Below, in pieces: positions 10,404 to 20,302 of a stretch of 64,000 bases of DNA (its first letter is position 1; every line of letters begins with the position of its first letter). A program made the position numbers and the translations under genes. Source of the stretch: Staphylococcus ratti (GTDB taxonomy: Bacteria > Bacillota > Bacilli > Staphylococcales > Staphylococcaceae). The DNA lies in contig NZ_CP086654.1 in assembly GCF_020883535.1 (NCBI RefSeq), positions 992,001-1,056,000 of the forward strand. Direction: 5' to 3'. The notes under the pieces were generated by a model. The model did not search any database and was not told the origin of the DNA. It saw only the letters and a list, made by a program, of their open reading frames with translations.

Positions 10404-11996
10404 TTATAACGTTAATGTAACTGGTGTAACCGAATTAAATCCTTCAACATTTAAGAGTTCTGCTTCTACTTCGTCACGAATCGGCTTGTCGATGGACAAA
10501 ATCATCATAGCTTTTCCTCCGATATGTGTACGACCTAAATGCATAGAAGCAATATTGACATCATATTCTCCTAAAATTTGTCCGGTTTTACCTACTACTC
10601 CAGGTCGGTCATAATGATGAATGACAAGTTGATATTGTTCGGGTTTAAAGTCTACTGGATACTGATTAATACGTACAATTCGAGGGCCAAAGCCGTTCAA
10701 TACAGTACCGCCAATTTTGATGCTATCAGCTTTATTGATCAGTTCTAGCTCAATATAATTGCTAAACCCTTTTTTACTTTTCGTTTTTTCGATGGTATAC
10801 GTAACATTTTGCTCATTTAATAAAACTAAAGCATTAATAAGATTAACATGGTCACCCATATCTTGTTGTAAAACGCCTTTAACAAGCGTACGTGTAATTA
10901 AACTCGTATCATCTAATGCAAGGTCTCCAGCATATGTGATTTTGAGTTCACGAGGAGCTTTTGGTAATAATTGAATACCGACTTCACCAGCCATTTTAGC
11001 TAATTGGACATAAGGTTGTAATGCTTCATCTTCACTGAAAATGCCATTCGGTGCATTTACAGCATGTGAAATATTTTGATTGATGAGTATGTCGATAATA
11101 TTCTCTGCCACTGATATGGCCACTTTTTCCTGCGCTTCAACTGTTGAAGCACCTAAGTGGGGTGTAACGATCACTTTCGGATGTTGCGTAATAGGTGAAT
11201 GATTGGCGGGTTCATTTTCAAATACATCTAACGCGGCTCCCGCAATTTGATTATGATTGAGTGCTTCTAAAAGTGCTTGCTCGTCAATAATACCACCACG
11301 TGCTACGTTGATAATTCGTAAATTGGGTTTTGCTTGGTCGAAAAAAGCTTTATTTACAATGCCTTTCGTTTTTTCTGTTAACGGCGTATGGACGGTCACA
11401 AAATCAGCGTTTTGAGCAATTTCATCTACAGTAGCTCTTGTGAACTCTAACTCTTTTGCTTTATCTTCTGAAAGATAGGGATCATAAGCAAGAATATTCA
11501 TGCCAAAACTTTGTAGTCTTTTAGCGACACCTATACCGATGCGTCCAGTCCCAATGACGCCTAAAGTTTTACGGTACAGTTCTGTTCCACGAAACGTTTT
11601 GCGGTCCCATTCTCCTTGGCTAAGTGAAGCGTGAGCTTGTGGAATATTACGTGCCATCGCTAAAATCATTGCTACTGAATGCTCAGTTGCAGAAATAGTA
11701 TTGCCATCCGGTGCGTTAATCACAATAATACCTTCTTTAGTGGCACTATCGAGTTCGATATTATCGACACCAACACCTGCACGCGCAACGACTTTCAATT
11801 GCGTACCTGCTTTCAAAATAGATGCTGTGACTTGTGTTTGACTACGTACAATAAGCGCATGGAATTCAGGGATGAGTTCTACTAGTTCAGCTTCACTTAA
11901 CCCTGTTTGATGTATCACATCAAAACGTTGATCTTCATTTAAACTTTTTAAGCCTTCTTCAGAGATAGGGTCTGCGACAAGCACTTTATATAACAT
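10404..11996 (-). CDS. serA: D-3-phosphoglycerate dehydrogenase
   Basis: 530 residues. It oxidises 3-phosphoglycerate to 3-phosphohydroxypyruvate, the first step of serine synthesis. Domains in order are a catalytic half, a NAD-binding Rossmann fold (VIGTGRIG near residue 145), the remaining catalytic domain with NVARGG, FENEP and TPHLGAST (Arg, Glu, His), an intervening domain, and a C-terminal ACT domain from about 455 (HHYDRPGVVGKTG) that probably senses serine. GGAGG lies 9 bases before the ATG, which overlaps the 3' end of the upstream aminotransferase gene by 11 bases, so the two are translationally coupled. Confidence 0.96.
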   Translation of the reverse strand: MLYKVLVADPISEEGLKSLNEDQRFDVIHQTGLSEAELVELIPEFHALIVRSQTQVTASILKAGTQLKVVARAGVGVDNIELDSATKEGIIVINAPDGNTISATEHSVAMILAMARNIPQAHASLSQGEWDRKTFRGTELYRKTLGVIGTGRIGIGVAKRLQSFGMNILAYDPYLSEDKAKELEFTRATVDEIAQNADFVTVHTPLTEKTKGIVNKAFFDQAKPNLRIINVARGGIIDEQALLEALNHNQIAGAALDVFENEPANHSPITQHPKVIVTPHLGASTVEAQEKVAISVAENIIDILINQNISHAVNAPNGIFSEDEALQPYVQLAKMAGEVGIQLLPKAPRELKITYAGDLALDDTSLITRTLVKGVLQQDMGDHVNLINALVLLNEQNVTYTIEKTKSKKGFSNYIELELINKADSIKIGGTVLNGFGPRIVRINQYPVDFKPEQYQLVIHHYDRPGVVGKTGQILGEYDVNIASMHLGRTHIGGKAMMILSIDKPIRDEVEAELLNVEGFNSVTPVTLTL

Positions 11997-13146
11997 CTTT
12001 TAAAACCTCCGTAAATACTTTTGTACCTTGACCGATGAATGACGTATTACGATGCTGAGTAAGCAATATTTCTAGTGCAGCTATAAAACTTAATAAAGTA
12101 AAAGGCGAAACATCTCCCATATGTCCAACACGTAAAATGCGGCCTTTTAATTTTCCTTGACCACCTGCAATGGTGATGTTGAATTGGGTTTTGAGTTCTT
12201 TTTTTATTTTTTGAAGTTCAGCTTCGTCTTTTGGAATAAAAGCTGTAACAGTAGGGGAAGCATAAGTATCATTGACAAGTAGCTCAAAATTTAACGCTTT
12301 CAAGGCTGCTCTTACAGCATCTCTTATTTGATAATGATGTTGAATGACGTTATCGAACCCTATAGCATCGATATAACGTCTGTATGCAATGACACCTCTA
12401 AATGCAGAGATATTAGGAGTATAAGGTGTAGAACTTTCGAGCAGTGACTTATAATGTTTGGCTAAATCTAAGTAAAATTTTGGAGTGGTGCTTGCATTAA
12501 TTTGCTCTAAAGCGCGTTGATTACATGCAACAAAAGAAATGCCCGCAGGTAATGCCATAGCTTTTTGACTACCTGAAACTAAAATGTCGATATGGTCTCT
12601 TTCCATATTGACGTCCACAGCGCCAACACAACTCACACCGTCGACGACAAAGTAAATCTCATTATCTAAAGTTTTTAAAGCTACGCCGAGTTCAGCGACA
12701 GGATGGAGCACGGCTGTAGAAGTTTCACAGTATTGAGTAAACACAGCTTTGATAGGCGCATTTAGCTGTTCGATGAAAGTAATAACTTGCTTTGTATCGA
12801 ATGCTTCTCCCCAAGGGACATCGAAAATATGTACATTTGTATAATACGTTTCTGCGATTTGTTTAAAACGATTACCAAAAGCGCCTGAAACGATAACGAC
12901 AAAGTGGTCATCTGGTTCTAATAAATTCACCATACTGGCTTCAAGGGCGCTCGTACCACTTGAAGATAAAATCATAACATCTTGATGACTACCGAATACG
13001 TGTTTAAGTGCTTCAAAGGCTTCTTTTGCAATAGCTTCAAAGTCCGATGAACGATGACCTACCATAGGCAAGTTCATCTCTGTTTGGATATGCAAAGGGA
13101 CGGGTGTGGGGCCAGGTGTTAATAATAAAGGGTGTTGGAAATACAT
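11986..13146 (-). CDS. class V PLP aminotransferase, probable phosphoserine aminotransferase role
   Basis: 386 residues from the ATG at 13146, 6 bases after AGGAGG. A TTG at 13152 abuts the binding site and is unlikely. It is a fold-type I PLP enzyme: TPGPTPVP at the N-terminus, SSSGTSALEA for phosphate binding, DGVSCVG, and the PLP lysine in SGSQKAMALPAG. It resembles the alanine-glyoxylate/serine-pyruvate group rather than classic SerC. Overlap with serA argues that it supplies the transamination step of serine synthesis, but that is context-based inference. Confidence 0.85.
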   Translation of the reverse strand: MYFQHPLLLTPGPTPVPLHIQTEMNLPMVGHRSSDFEAIAKEAFEALKHVFGSHQDVMILSSSGTSALEASMVNLLEPDDHFVVIVSGAFGNRFKQIAETYYTNVHIFDVPWGEAFDTKQVITFIEQLNAPIKAVFTQYCETSTAVLHPVAELGVALKTLDNEIYFVVDGVSCVGAVDVNMERDHIDILVSGSQKAMALPAGISFVACNQRALEQINASTTPKFYLDLAKHYKSLLESSTPYTPNISAFRGVIAYRRYIDAIGFDNVIQHHYQIRDAVRAALKALNFELLVNDTYASPTVTAFIPKDEAELQKIKKELKTQFNITIAGGQGKLKGRILRVGHMGDVSPFTLLSFIAALEILLTQHRNTSFIGQGTKVFTEVLKDVI

Positions 13147-13219
13147 AAGCAACCTCCTCGAATAATATTTTTACATTTTAACAAATATTCTGACAAATTA
13201 ACAGGGGAGATTTCACAAA

Positions 13220-13681
13220 CTATACGTTCTGTGAAATTAAATATATATGTGACTGCGTAGTAATCGTGACATTTCCTCGTAAACTATTGGAGACCATGCA
13301 ATTGGCGTCAGCAGTTTGAAGTAATCGATCGATGCGTCGGAGCAGTTTATCTTTAGTTTCCGAATCTTCTACATAAATATCTACGTTATGCGTAATTTGT
13401 TTCATTGAAAATCGGTTGTGGCGATATTCAGCTGTTCCTATTGAAGTAAGTTTAAATGATTTTATTCTAAAATGAGCACGCGCAAGTGTAGCGGCTAATG
13501 AGATAATGAAGCAACTGCCAGCTGCGCTAACGAGTAATTCGTCGGGATTTGTACCTATGCCAGTTCCTCCTAGGCTTGAAGGAATAGAGAATGTTTCTTT
13601 AATAATGTCGCCATCTAATTGGCCGGACTGATCGCCTCCACCTTGCCATTGAAAGGAGACTTTAAAATCATGCTGAACCAT
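13220..13681 (-). CDS. OsmC/Ohr-family protein
   Basis: 153 residues. The two redox cysteines of OsmC/Ohr peroxidases are present, Cys57 in AAGSCF and Cys128 in DANCMVSNS, the latter in the usual order for YhfA/OsmC-like proteins. The family reduces organic hydroperoxides with a dithiol donor. The exact substrate is unknown here. AGGAGG precedes the ATG, and 73 bases separate it from the downstream aminotransferase gene with no terminator, so it may be the first gene of the serA transcript. Confidence 0.87.
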   Translation of the reverse strand: MVQHDFKVSFQWQGGGDQSGQLDGDIIKETFSIPSSLGGTGIGTNPDELLVSAAGSCFIISLAATLARAHFRIKSFKLTSIGTAEYRHNRFSMKQITHNVDIYVEDSETKDKLLRRIDRLLQTADANCMVSNSLRGNVTITTQSHIYLISQNV

Positions 13682-13757
13682 TTTACTTCACTCCTCCTGT
13701 GTATGTGTTAAGTTAAGTGTAGTAGAAAATTAGTAGAATGGAAAGGAAGTTAAACCT

Positions 13758-14501
13758 GTGAAGCTGAGTAAACCGTTTAAATCATTTAAAGTGGTTGCAC
13801 ATCGTGGCTTTTCTGAAAGTTATCCAGAAAATACGCGTGAAGCGTATCAAGCGGCGCTAGGCCGACATATTGATATGTTAGAAATTGATTTGCATATGAC
13901 AAAAGATGGTGCGCTTGTGGCAATTCATGATGACACAATTGATCGAACATCTAATTCAAAAGGTGCAATTAAAGATTTTACTTTAGAAACGTTAAGAGAT
14001 TTTGATTTTGGAAGTTGGAAGGGGTTAAATCACAAGGCAGAATTAATGACGTTTGATGAAGTGCTAACGTTATGTAAAAACTATTCTAAAACGTTGTTAG
14101 TTGAAATCAAAACACCTAAAAATTATCCAGGCATTGAAAAAGCCGTTTTACAAAAAATAAAAAATCAACAATTTCCATTACATCGAATTATCATTCAATC
14201 TTTTGATACGAAATCTATTCAAACGTTTCATACACTTGCGCCTTATTTAACATTAGGTGTGTTAATTAGTAAACGGAAATATTGGTTGAAGCAACCACCT
14301 TACAAAGACATTGCAACGTATGCAGATTATATTAATCCTAATTATAAACTGATTAATCGTAAATTTATTAAGCGCGCACATCAAGAGGGATTGAAAGTCA
14401 TTCCTTACACGGTAAATGACATAGATGACGCAAAAAAATTAATTAAACTAGGTGTTGATGGTGTGATTACGGACGCACCTGACCGTTTATTCAAATTATA
14501 A
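13758..14501 (+). CDS. cytoplasmic glycerophosphodiester phosphodiesterase
   Basis: 247 residues from a GTG at 13758 with GGAAAGGAAG upstream. The GDPD TIM-barrel signature is clear: VAHRGFSESYPENT (His15, Arg16), EIDLHMTKDG and IHDDTIDRT. It hydrolyses glycerophosphodiesters to glycerol-3-phosphate and an alcohol. It has no signal peptide or lipobox, so unlike secreted GlpQ it should act in the cytoplasm. It diverges from the OsmC gene and ends at a hairpin shared with the convergent cyclodeaminase gene. Confidence 0.9.
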   Translation: MKLSKPFKSFKVVAHRGFSESYPENTREAYQAALGRHIDMLEIDLHMTKDGALVAIHDDTIDRTSNSKGAIKDFTLETLRDFDFGSWKGLNHKAELMTFDEVLTLCKNYSKTLLVEIKTPKNYPGIEKAVLQKIKNQQFPLHRIIIQSFDTKSIQTFHTLAPYLTLGVLISKRKYWLKQPPYKDIATYADYINPNYKLINRKFIKRAHQEGLKVIPYTVNDIDDAKKLIKLGVDGVITDAPDRLFKL

Positions 14502-14558
14502 TATTGAAAATCAAGGATGAGGACACGGCATGTTATTGCTTTAAGAAAAAAGCAAAAG

Positions 14559-14626
14559 TTTCAACAAAACATTCACGATGCGTCAAAATGGAAGTTATTT
14601 TGTGCATCATGAATGTTTTGTCGAAA
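14559..14626. terminator. long imperfect hairpin between the GDPD and cyclodeaminase genes
   Basis: Arms of about 30 bases pair with a few mismatches, for example CAACAAAACATTCACGATGC against GCATCATGAATGTTTTGTCG. Placed between convergent genes, it probably terminates both. Confidence 0.7.
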
Positions 14627-14656
14627 TTCTACTCGCGATGTCTTGACCACTTAGTT

Positions 14657-15619
14657 TTATGATTGCGGTGTTTTATTTAATTTCTCATATGCACCTATCG
14701 CAACTGCTAAATCAAAGTGCGCGGCACCGACGCATTTAAAAATTGTAATGGCTTCACATGATTGACGTAAAAGTTGTTTTTTTGAAACAATGCTTTTTAA
14801 ATCGCCATCTATTTCTTCAAATTTAAAAATTCCTTTTTCATGAGGTTCGATAAATTCTCCGGCTTCTTCTTTAACACCTTCAATATCATCGAATACGACA
14901 TGACTTGCTCTTGGAAAGAGTTGATTATCCATTTCTTTCATATCTGGACGATAGGAACCTATACCATTAATGTGTGTTCCATCTTGAATGTCTTTTGCTT
15001 CAAAGACAGGGGAGGTTGACTGTGTTTGGCAATTAATAATATCAGACTTTTGAACTAAAGTCTGAACATTATTTGTAACCGTTATATCTAAATTGGGATG
15101 GGCTTGTTGAAGTTGTCTCTTAAAATGTTCTGCTTTGTCGCGGCTACGATTGTAAAGATAAACGTTTTGGATATTGCGTACTTCGATATTACCTAAAAAC
15201 TGCTCATAAGCCATCCCGCCTGTGCCAATCATTCCGAGTGATTGACTATTTGAGTTACTCATATATTTAGGTGCTATCCCGCTTAAAGCGCCCGTACGTA
15301 ATCGTGTGAGGTAACTTGCATCTAAACTTGCAAGGTGTTTTCCTGTTTTAATATCTGTAATGATGATATTGGCTTGTGTTGTAGGAAGGCCAAGTTGAGG
15401 GTTTTCAGGTGTGATTGAAGTGATCTTAATGATGCCGATTTGTTTGTCTTTATGTATACAAGGCATATACAGCATTGATTTTGCACCGGTTCCCGTCGAG
15501 ATAACCATACGCTGTGTTTGTGTAATCGCATTCATGTTTGTAAATAGGGTCTCGATATCGTTTATGGCGTCAGACATGTGATAGATAGCTTGGATGTCAT
15601 TTTCATTCCAAAATTTCAT
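14657..15619 (-). CDS. ornithine cyclodeaminase / mu-crystallin family protein
   Basis: 320 residues with the family's Rossmann NAD(P) site (LGMIGTGGMAYEQF near residue 130), RLRTGALSG and VVFDDIEGVKEEAGE. Members include ornithine cyclodeaminase, alanine dehydrogenase (archaeal), ketimine reductases and the staphylopine-precursor enzyme SbnB, so the substrate cannot be assigned from sequence alone. No metallophore or amino-acid pathway genes are adjacent. It stands alone between a GDPD gene and rpsD, with AGGAGG before the ATG. Confidence 0.82.
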   Translation of the reverse strand: MKFWNENDIQAIYHMSDAINDIETLFTNMNAITQTQRMVISTGTGAKSMLYMPCIHKDKQIGIIKITSITPENPQLGLPTTQANIIITDIKTGKHLASLDASYLTRLRTGALSGIAPKYMSNSNSQSLGMIGTGGMAYEQFLGNIEVRNIQNVYLYNRSRDKAEHFKRQLQQAHPNLDITVTNNVQTLVQKSDIINCQTQSTSPVFEAKDIQDGTHINGIGSYRPDMKEMDNQLFPRASHVVFDDIEGVKEEAGEFIEPHEKGIFKFEEIDGDLKSIVSKKQLLRQSCEAITIFKCVGAAHFDLAVAIGAYEKLNKTPQS

Positions 15620-15741
15620 GATATTCCTCCTTTACATTTGATGTTAGTATACGTAAAGATTTCTAAATTGTAAAAGTGCGCGTTCGTAGTGAGGACATTT
15701 ATATAAAGATTTCTTCTGTCTAAAAAAGGAGGACAAAGAAA

Positions 15742-15768
15742 AACCACCATGCAAGAGACATGGTGGTT
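15742..15768 (-). terminator. rpsD terminator
   Basis: A perfect 10-base stem, AACCACCATG and its complement, with a 7-base loop. Read on the reverse strand it is followed by a T-rich run, 14 bases downstream of the rpsD stop. Confidence 0.85.
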
Positions 15769-15781
15769 AACAAAATCAATA

Positions 15782-16384
15782 TTAACGTGAGTAGTACTCA
15801 ACGATTAATTGTTCATTGATTTCAGCTGGTAATTCGCTACGTTCTGGAAGACGTACGAAAGTACCTTTTAAGTTGTCAGCATCGAAGTCTAAATAGTCAG
15901 GAACGAAGTTGTTGATTTCGATTGACTCTTCGATAATTGCTAATTTTTGTGATTTTTCACGTACTGTAATCACTTGACCAGGTTTTAAAGTGTAAGATGG
16001 AATGTCAACACGTTTACCATCTACTTCAACGTGACCGTGACCAACTAATTGACGTGCTTGACGACGTGTACGTGCTAAACCTAATGCGTAAACAACCGCA
16101 TCTAAACGGCTAGCTAAAAGGATCATGAAGTTTTCACCATGAACCCCACCTTGTTTACCAGCAGCTTCAAAAGTGTTACGGAATTGTCTTTCAGTCATTC
16201 CATATAAGTAACGTAATTTTTGTTTTTCACGTAATTGTAATCCGTACTCAGATAATTTTTTACGTTGTGTTGGGCCATGTTGACCTGGAGCGTAAGGACG
16301 CTTTTCTAATTCTTTACCAGTACCTGATAATGAGATACCTAAACGACGAGATTTTTTCCAGCTTGAACCTCTGAATCGAGCCAT
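15782..16384 (-). CDS. rpsD: 30S ribosomal protein S4
   Basis: 200 residues, the standard length, from the ATG at 16384 after AAAGGAGGAG. The open frame extends upstream, but [16 protein letters not shown] is the conserved bacterial start. The C-terminal half carries the S4 RNA-binding domain ([33 protein letters not shown]). S4 starts 30S assembly and commonly represses its own mRNA. The gene has its own promoter about 190 bases upstream and a structured leader, is transcribed alone, and ends in a hairpin terminator. Confidence 0.98.
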   Translation of the reverse strand: MARFRGSSWKKSRRLGISLSGTGKELEKRPYAPGQHGPTQRKKLSEYGLQLREKQKLRYLYGMTERQFRNTFEAAGKQGGVHGENFMILLASRLDAVVYALGLARTRRQARQLVGHGHVEVDGKRVDIPSYTLKPGQVITVREKSQKLAIIEESIEINNFVPDYLDFDADNLKGTFVRLPERSELPAEINEQLIVEYYSR

Positions 16385-16564
16385 AATTGACTCCTCCTTT
16401 ATTTCTTTTTTGTTGTTATGAAAAAACAAAAAAGAGTGTTGAATGCTCGTAAAGATATGATATTTTATGTGTCCTCGCCTCATAGCTCTGGTTACACGGC
16501 ACGCCCACTTTGGGAATATCATAGCGCCTTACAATATTCAACTGCTATTTTCGTTTTTCACACA
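16385..16564 (-). promoter_or_regulatory. rpsD 5' leader, candidate S4 autoregulatory RNA
   Basis: Between the predicted transcription start and rpsD lie about 180 untranslated bases. GTTGAAT near the 5' end and ATTCAAC near the 3' end (16437-16443 on the + strand) can close a long-range helix around an inner GC-rich domain. Bacillus rpsD is autoregulated by S4 through its leader. I infer the same here, and no covariation test was possible. Confidence 0.55.
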
Positions 16565-16570
16565 AAGTCC

Positions 16571-16598
16571 ATTTTACCACGTACTTATTAAAAGTCAA
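16571..16598 (-). promoter_or_regulatory. rpsD promoter
   Basis: On the reverse strand, TTGACT (16593-16598) and TAAAAT (16571-16576) are 16 bases apart. Start near 16564. Confidence 0.7.
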
Positions 16599-16614
16599 GG
16601 TGAAATGATGATAT

Positions 16615-17070
16615 TTAAAGATGGCGTTGTAAAACGTCGACGATTGCTTTTAACCCTGCTTCATCTGTTTCGCTAAAACGGTTTTTAATAGGGGAATCGA
16701 TATCCAAAACGCCAATAATTTCCTCGTTTTTATGAAGAGGGAGTACGATTTCTGATTGACTGTTCGCATCACATGCGATGTGCCCTGGGAAAGCATTGAC
16801 ATCTGCTACACGTTGAATAGCATCATGTTTAACTGCTGCTCCACACACACCACTTCCAACTTCGATGTGTACACATGCGGGTTTTCCTTGAAAAGGTCCT
16901 AAAATTAAAGCATTATTTTTCATCAAATAAAAGCCGACCCAATTAATTTGAGACAAGTTTTCGTTGAGTAGCGCAGAGGTATTACTTAAATTTGCGATTA
17001 AGTCTGTTTCGCCAGAAAGTAATGCATCAAGTTGTCGTGTTAAAAGATCGTAATTGGTGTTCGTTTCCAT
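16615..17070 (-). CDS. GAF-domain free methionine-(R)-sulfoxide reductase
   Basis: 151 residues, a single GAF domain. The fRMsr signature is complete: GKPACVHI (Cys66), GSGVCGAAV (Cys76), and FPGHIACDANSQSEIV (Cys100). These are the three conserved cysteines of the family that reduces free methionine-R-sulfoxide (MsrC in E. coli). It acts in the cytoplasm in oxidative-damage repair. AGGGAT precedes the ATG. The rpsD promoter lies just past its 3' end, so it is upstream of rpsD but need not be co-transcribed. It diverges from ezrA. Confidence 0.9.
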   Translation of the reverse strand: METNTNYDLLTRQLDALLSGETDLIANLSNTSALLNENLSQINWVGFYLMKNNALILGPFQGKPACVHIEVGSGVCGAAVKHDAIQRVADVNAFPGHIACDANSQSEIVLPLHKNEEIIGVLDIDSPIKNRFSETDEAGLKAIVDVLQRHL

Positions 17071-17248
17071 AAATATCCCTCATCTCTTAAAATTTTGAAA
17101 TAATTATAGCCTTTTTAGAGGTTCTGCGCAATTTAGAGAGAATCTATGGTAAACTTTTAAAAAGTATATCATTATTTAAGATTTCATTTTAATGCGTTTA
17201 CAAATTACGTTATAATGAATTTATGTTTGTAGGAGGAGACGAAAGGAC

Positions 17249-18952
17249 ATGGCATTATATATTATCTTAGCTATTATCATTATTATTTTGATAGGCATCG
17301 GTGTACTTTTCATGATGCGATCAAACAAAAGAACAATGATCCAAACTGCGGAAGATCGTAAAGCAAAATTAAATGACCTCTCATATGACGAAAGCTTACA
17401 TAAACTAGAACAACTTAATATGCCTGGCCAAACGAAAGCTGAATATGATGCATTAAATGATTCTTGGAAATCATCACACAATGATTATTTAATGCCAGTG
17501 GATGAAAAAATACATGAAGCTGAAGTGAACTTAGATAAGTTTAAATTTGCGCAAGCAGAAACGGACATTAATGATGCTCATGAAATGATGGATGCTTACG
17601 AATCTAAACATCTAGAGTTAACGGAAAAGGCAGACAAAGTACTTAAAGTGCATCACGAGAGCGACGCGTTATATGATCAAACTAAAGAAGAACATCGTAA
17701 GTTAAAACGAGAAGTTTTAGCAAATCGTCATCAATACGGTGAAGCGGCACCTCCATTAGAAAAAGAAATCGAACAAATCGAGCCAGAGCTGTCTTTATAC
17801 GAAGAATTGAAACAAGATGGCAATTACAGACAAGCACATGAGCACATTAAAAATTTAAATGACGACTTGACGTATTTAAAAGAAGACATGAAAGAAATTC
17901 CAGAATTAATTCGCGAAGCTCAAAAAGAATTACCTGGTCAATTTCAAGATTTAAAATACGGCGTACGTGATTTGAAAGTGGAAGGCTACGATTTGGATCA
18001 TGTGAAAGTTGATAGTACATTACAATCATTGAAAACAGAACTAAGTTTTGTTGAACCAATGATTAGTCGACTTGAGCTAGAAGACGCAAACAAAAAATTG
18101 GAAAATATTAACCAACAATTAGACGAAATGTACGATTTAATTGAGCATGAAGTTAAATCTAAAAATGCGGTTGAAGAATCAAAAGAGCGTATTACTGACG
18201 ATCTGTTTCTCGCTAAAGATATGAACTATACACTTCAAACTGAAATAGAGTATGGTCGCGAAAACTATTATATTAATGAAAGTGATATCCAAAGCGTACG
18301 TCAATTTGAAAATGAAATTCAAAATTTGATTGCCGTCTATGATGAGATTTTAATGGAAATGGCAAAATCATCCGTACGTTATAGTGAAGTTCAAGATAAC
18401 CTTAAATACATCGAAGATCATGTGAAAGTGATTAATGAAAAACAACAAAAACTTCAAAACCACCTCGTATCATTACGCGAAGATGAAGCGGAAGCAGAAG
18501 AACATATTTTACGTGTTCAAAGTAAAAAAGAAGAGATTTATCGTCGTTTACTCGCTTCAAACCTTACAAGTGTACCGGAGCGTTTCATCATTCTTAAAAA
18601 TGAGATCGATTACGAAGTTCGAGAAGTGAACGTGCGCTTTAGTGAAAGACCAGTTAACGTACAACACCTTAAAGATAAAGTGAACAAAGTTGTCCTTCAA
18701 ATGAATAAATTTGAAGATGAAGCTAATGATGTACTCATTAATGCGGTTTATGCTGAAAAGCTCATTCAATATGGTAACCGTTATCGAAAAGACCATCATG
18801 AGCTAGATAAAAGCTTAAACGAAGCAGAACGTTTATTTAAAAATAACCGCTATAAGCGTTCCAGTGAGATATCGGCACAAGCGTTAGAAAGAGTGGAGCC
18901 AGGTATTTCAGAAGCCATCGAGCGCGAAGTTATGAATCAACAAACACATTAA
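17249..18952 (+). CDS. ezrA: septation ring formation regulator EzrA
   Basis: 567 residues: an N-terminal membrane anchor (residues 3-22) followed by a cytoplasmic, almost entirely helical and charged rod with spectrin-like coiled-coil repeats. Length and topology match staphylococcal EzrA. It binds FtsZ and links the divisome to peptidoglycan synthesis. The ATG follows AGGAGGAGAC and GAAAGGA. It is monocistronic with a terminator immediately downstream, next to the nifS-like/thiI pair as in other staphylococci. Confidence 0.96.
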   Translation: MALYIILAIIIIILIGIGVLFMMRSNKRTMIQTAEDRKAKLNDLSYDESLHKLEQLNMPGQTKAEYDALNDSWKSSHNDYLMPVDEKIHEAEVNLDKFKFAQAETDINDAHEMMDAYESKHLELTEKADKVLKVHHESDALYDQTKEEHRKLKREVLANRHQYGEAAPPLEKEIEQIEPELSLYEELKQDGNYRQAHEHIKNLNDDLTYLKEDMKEIPELIREAQKELPGQFQDLKYGVRDLKVEGYDLDHVKVDSTLQSLKTELSFVEPMISRLELEDANKKLENINQQLDEMYDLIEHEVKSKNAVEESKERITDDLFLAKDMNYTLQTEIEYGRENYYINESDIQSVRQFENEIQNLIAVYDEILMEMAKSSVRYSEVQDNLKYIEDHVKVINEKQQKLQNHLVSLREDEAEAEEHILRVQSKKEEIYRRLLASNLTSVPERFIILKNEIDYEVREVNVRFSERPVNVQHLKDKVNKVVLQMNKFEDEANDVLINAVYAEKLIQYGNRYRKDHHELDKSLNEAERLFKNNRYKRSSEISAQALERVEPGISEAIEREVMNQQTH

Positions 18953-18961
18953 ATATGATTA

Positions 18962-18998
18962 AAAACTGAGACGGGTTAAAGTCTCAGTTTTTTAATTT
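18962..18998 (+). terminator. ezrA terminator
   Basis: Arms AAAACTGAGAC / GTCTCAGTTTT followed by a T-rich run. Confidence 0.9.
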
Positions 18999-19165
18999 TT
19001 ATCATTCCTCATCGCTTATGATGCAATGGTTTAAGGTCGCTTTTAAATTATTTATTGACCCAAAGCGATAAATTTTAGAAAATAGCTAATATGTGTTTTA
19101 TGTGAGTGGAAATATTGTAGTACAATAATAATAATTCACAATCTTATTCAAGGAGTTCCTGTATC

Positions 19166-20302
19166 ATGTTATATTTTGACAATGCTGCAACGACACGTGT
19201 TCAACCAGAAGTGTTAAACAGTTTTATGAAGGTGAATCAAACGTTTTTTTATAATCCTAACAGTCCACACGTCAAAGGGAGTGAAGCACAACGTTTACTA
19301 GAAGAAGCGCGTGCGCAAATTCGACAGTCGCTACATTTGAATGAGGAAACTATCATTTTTACAAGCGGAGCGACGGAGTCTAATAATATGGCTTTAAAAG
19401 GAGCGGCGTACCAAAAAAAGCCATTCGGTAAAACGATTATTACTTCTGTGCTTGAACATCCCTCTGTGCTAGAAGTGATGCGTCAACTTGAAACTGAAGG
19501 ATTCAAATTGAAATTTGTCAATGTCACTGATAAAGGGCAAATTGATTTAACACATTTTGAATCTTTATTGAATTCAGATGTGATTTTAGTGACATGTATG
19601 CAAGTGAATAATATCATGGGACAAATCCAACCAATAAGAGAAATGAGTCAGTTGTTGTCAGCATATCCTAAAGTGCACTTTCATGTGGATGCGGTTCAAG
19701 CGCTTGGTAAACAACCGATCGTTATGCAAGATATTGATAGTATAGCAATCAGTGGTCATAAATTTAATGGTTTAAAAGGACAAGGCTTATTAATTTTGAA
19801 AAATGCACATGCACTAACGCCGATTATTCAAGGCGGCGGCCAAGAATTTGGTTTGCGCAGTGGCACAGTTAACTTACCAAGTGATGTAGCATTGGCTAAA
19901 GCGATTCGCTTGGCGGTGTCACATCAGCATGTATTAATCAAAGGATTAAAAGGCGTTAATATGGCTATAAGAAACCAACTTCAACAGTACCCGGGTATTG
20001 TTGTTAATTCTCCAGAAGACGCCTCGCCACACATTTTGAATATTAGTTTTCCTGGGGTGCGCGGAGAGGTTTTAGTCAATGCATTTTCAAAACATGATGT
20101 CATGGTTTCAACCACAAGCGCATGCTCATCGAAGCACGCCAAATTAAATGAAGTATTAAGTGCGATGAATATTGATTCAAGCAATATTTTGGGTAGTATT
20201 CGTCTATCTTTTGATCGTCATACATCCATGGACGATGTAAACCGATTTTTTGAAGTATTAGATATTGTATATAAAGAAGTAGAGGAGTTGCTAAGGAAAT
20301 GA
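19166..20302 (+). CDS. cysteine desulfurase paired with ThiI (NifZ/IscS-like)
   Basis: 378 residues of a NifS-like PLP enzyme. The start [10 protein letters not shown], the PLP lysine in [12 protein letters not shown] and the persulfide cysteine in [10 protein letters not shown] are all present. It removes sulfur from cysteine and carries it as a persulfide. Its stop overlaps thiI by 4 bases (ATGA type), so the two are coupled. In Bacillus the equivalent pair NifZ-ThiI makes 4-thiouridine in tRNA, which I take as its job here. AAGGAG precedes the ATG. Confidence 0.92.
   Translation: MLYFDNAATTRVQPEVLNSFMKVNQTFFYNPNSPHVKGSEAQRLLEEARAQIRQSLHLNEETIIFTSGATESNNMALKGAAYQKKPFGKTIITSVLEHPSVLEVMRQLETEGFKLKFVNVTDKGQIDLTHFESLLNSDVILVTCMQVNNIMGQIQPIREMSQLLSAYPKVHFHVDAVQALGKQPIVMQDIDSIAISGHKFNGLKGQGLLILKNAHALTPIIQGGGQEFGLRSGTVNLPSDVALAKAIRLAVSHQHVLIKGLKGVNMAIRNQLQQYPGIVVNSPEDASPHILNISFPGVRGEVLVNAFSKHDVMVSTTSACSSKHAKLNEVLSAMNIDSSNILGSIRLSFDRHTSMDDVNRFFEVLDIVYKEVEELLRK

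Noticed and set aside
16385..16522. 46-residue N-terminal extension of S4
   Set aside because: The sequence is not S4-like and is the untranslated leader. MARFRG at 16384 is the conserved start.
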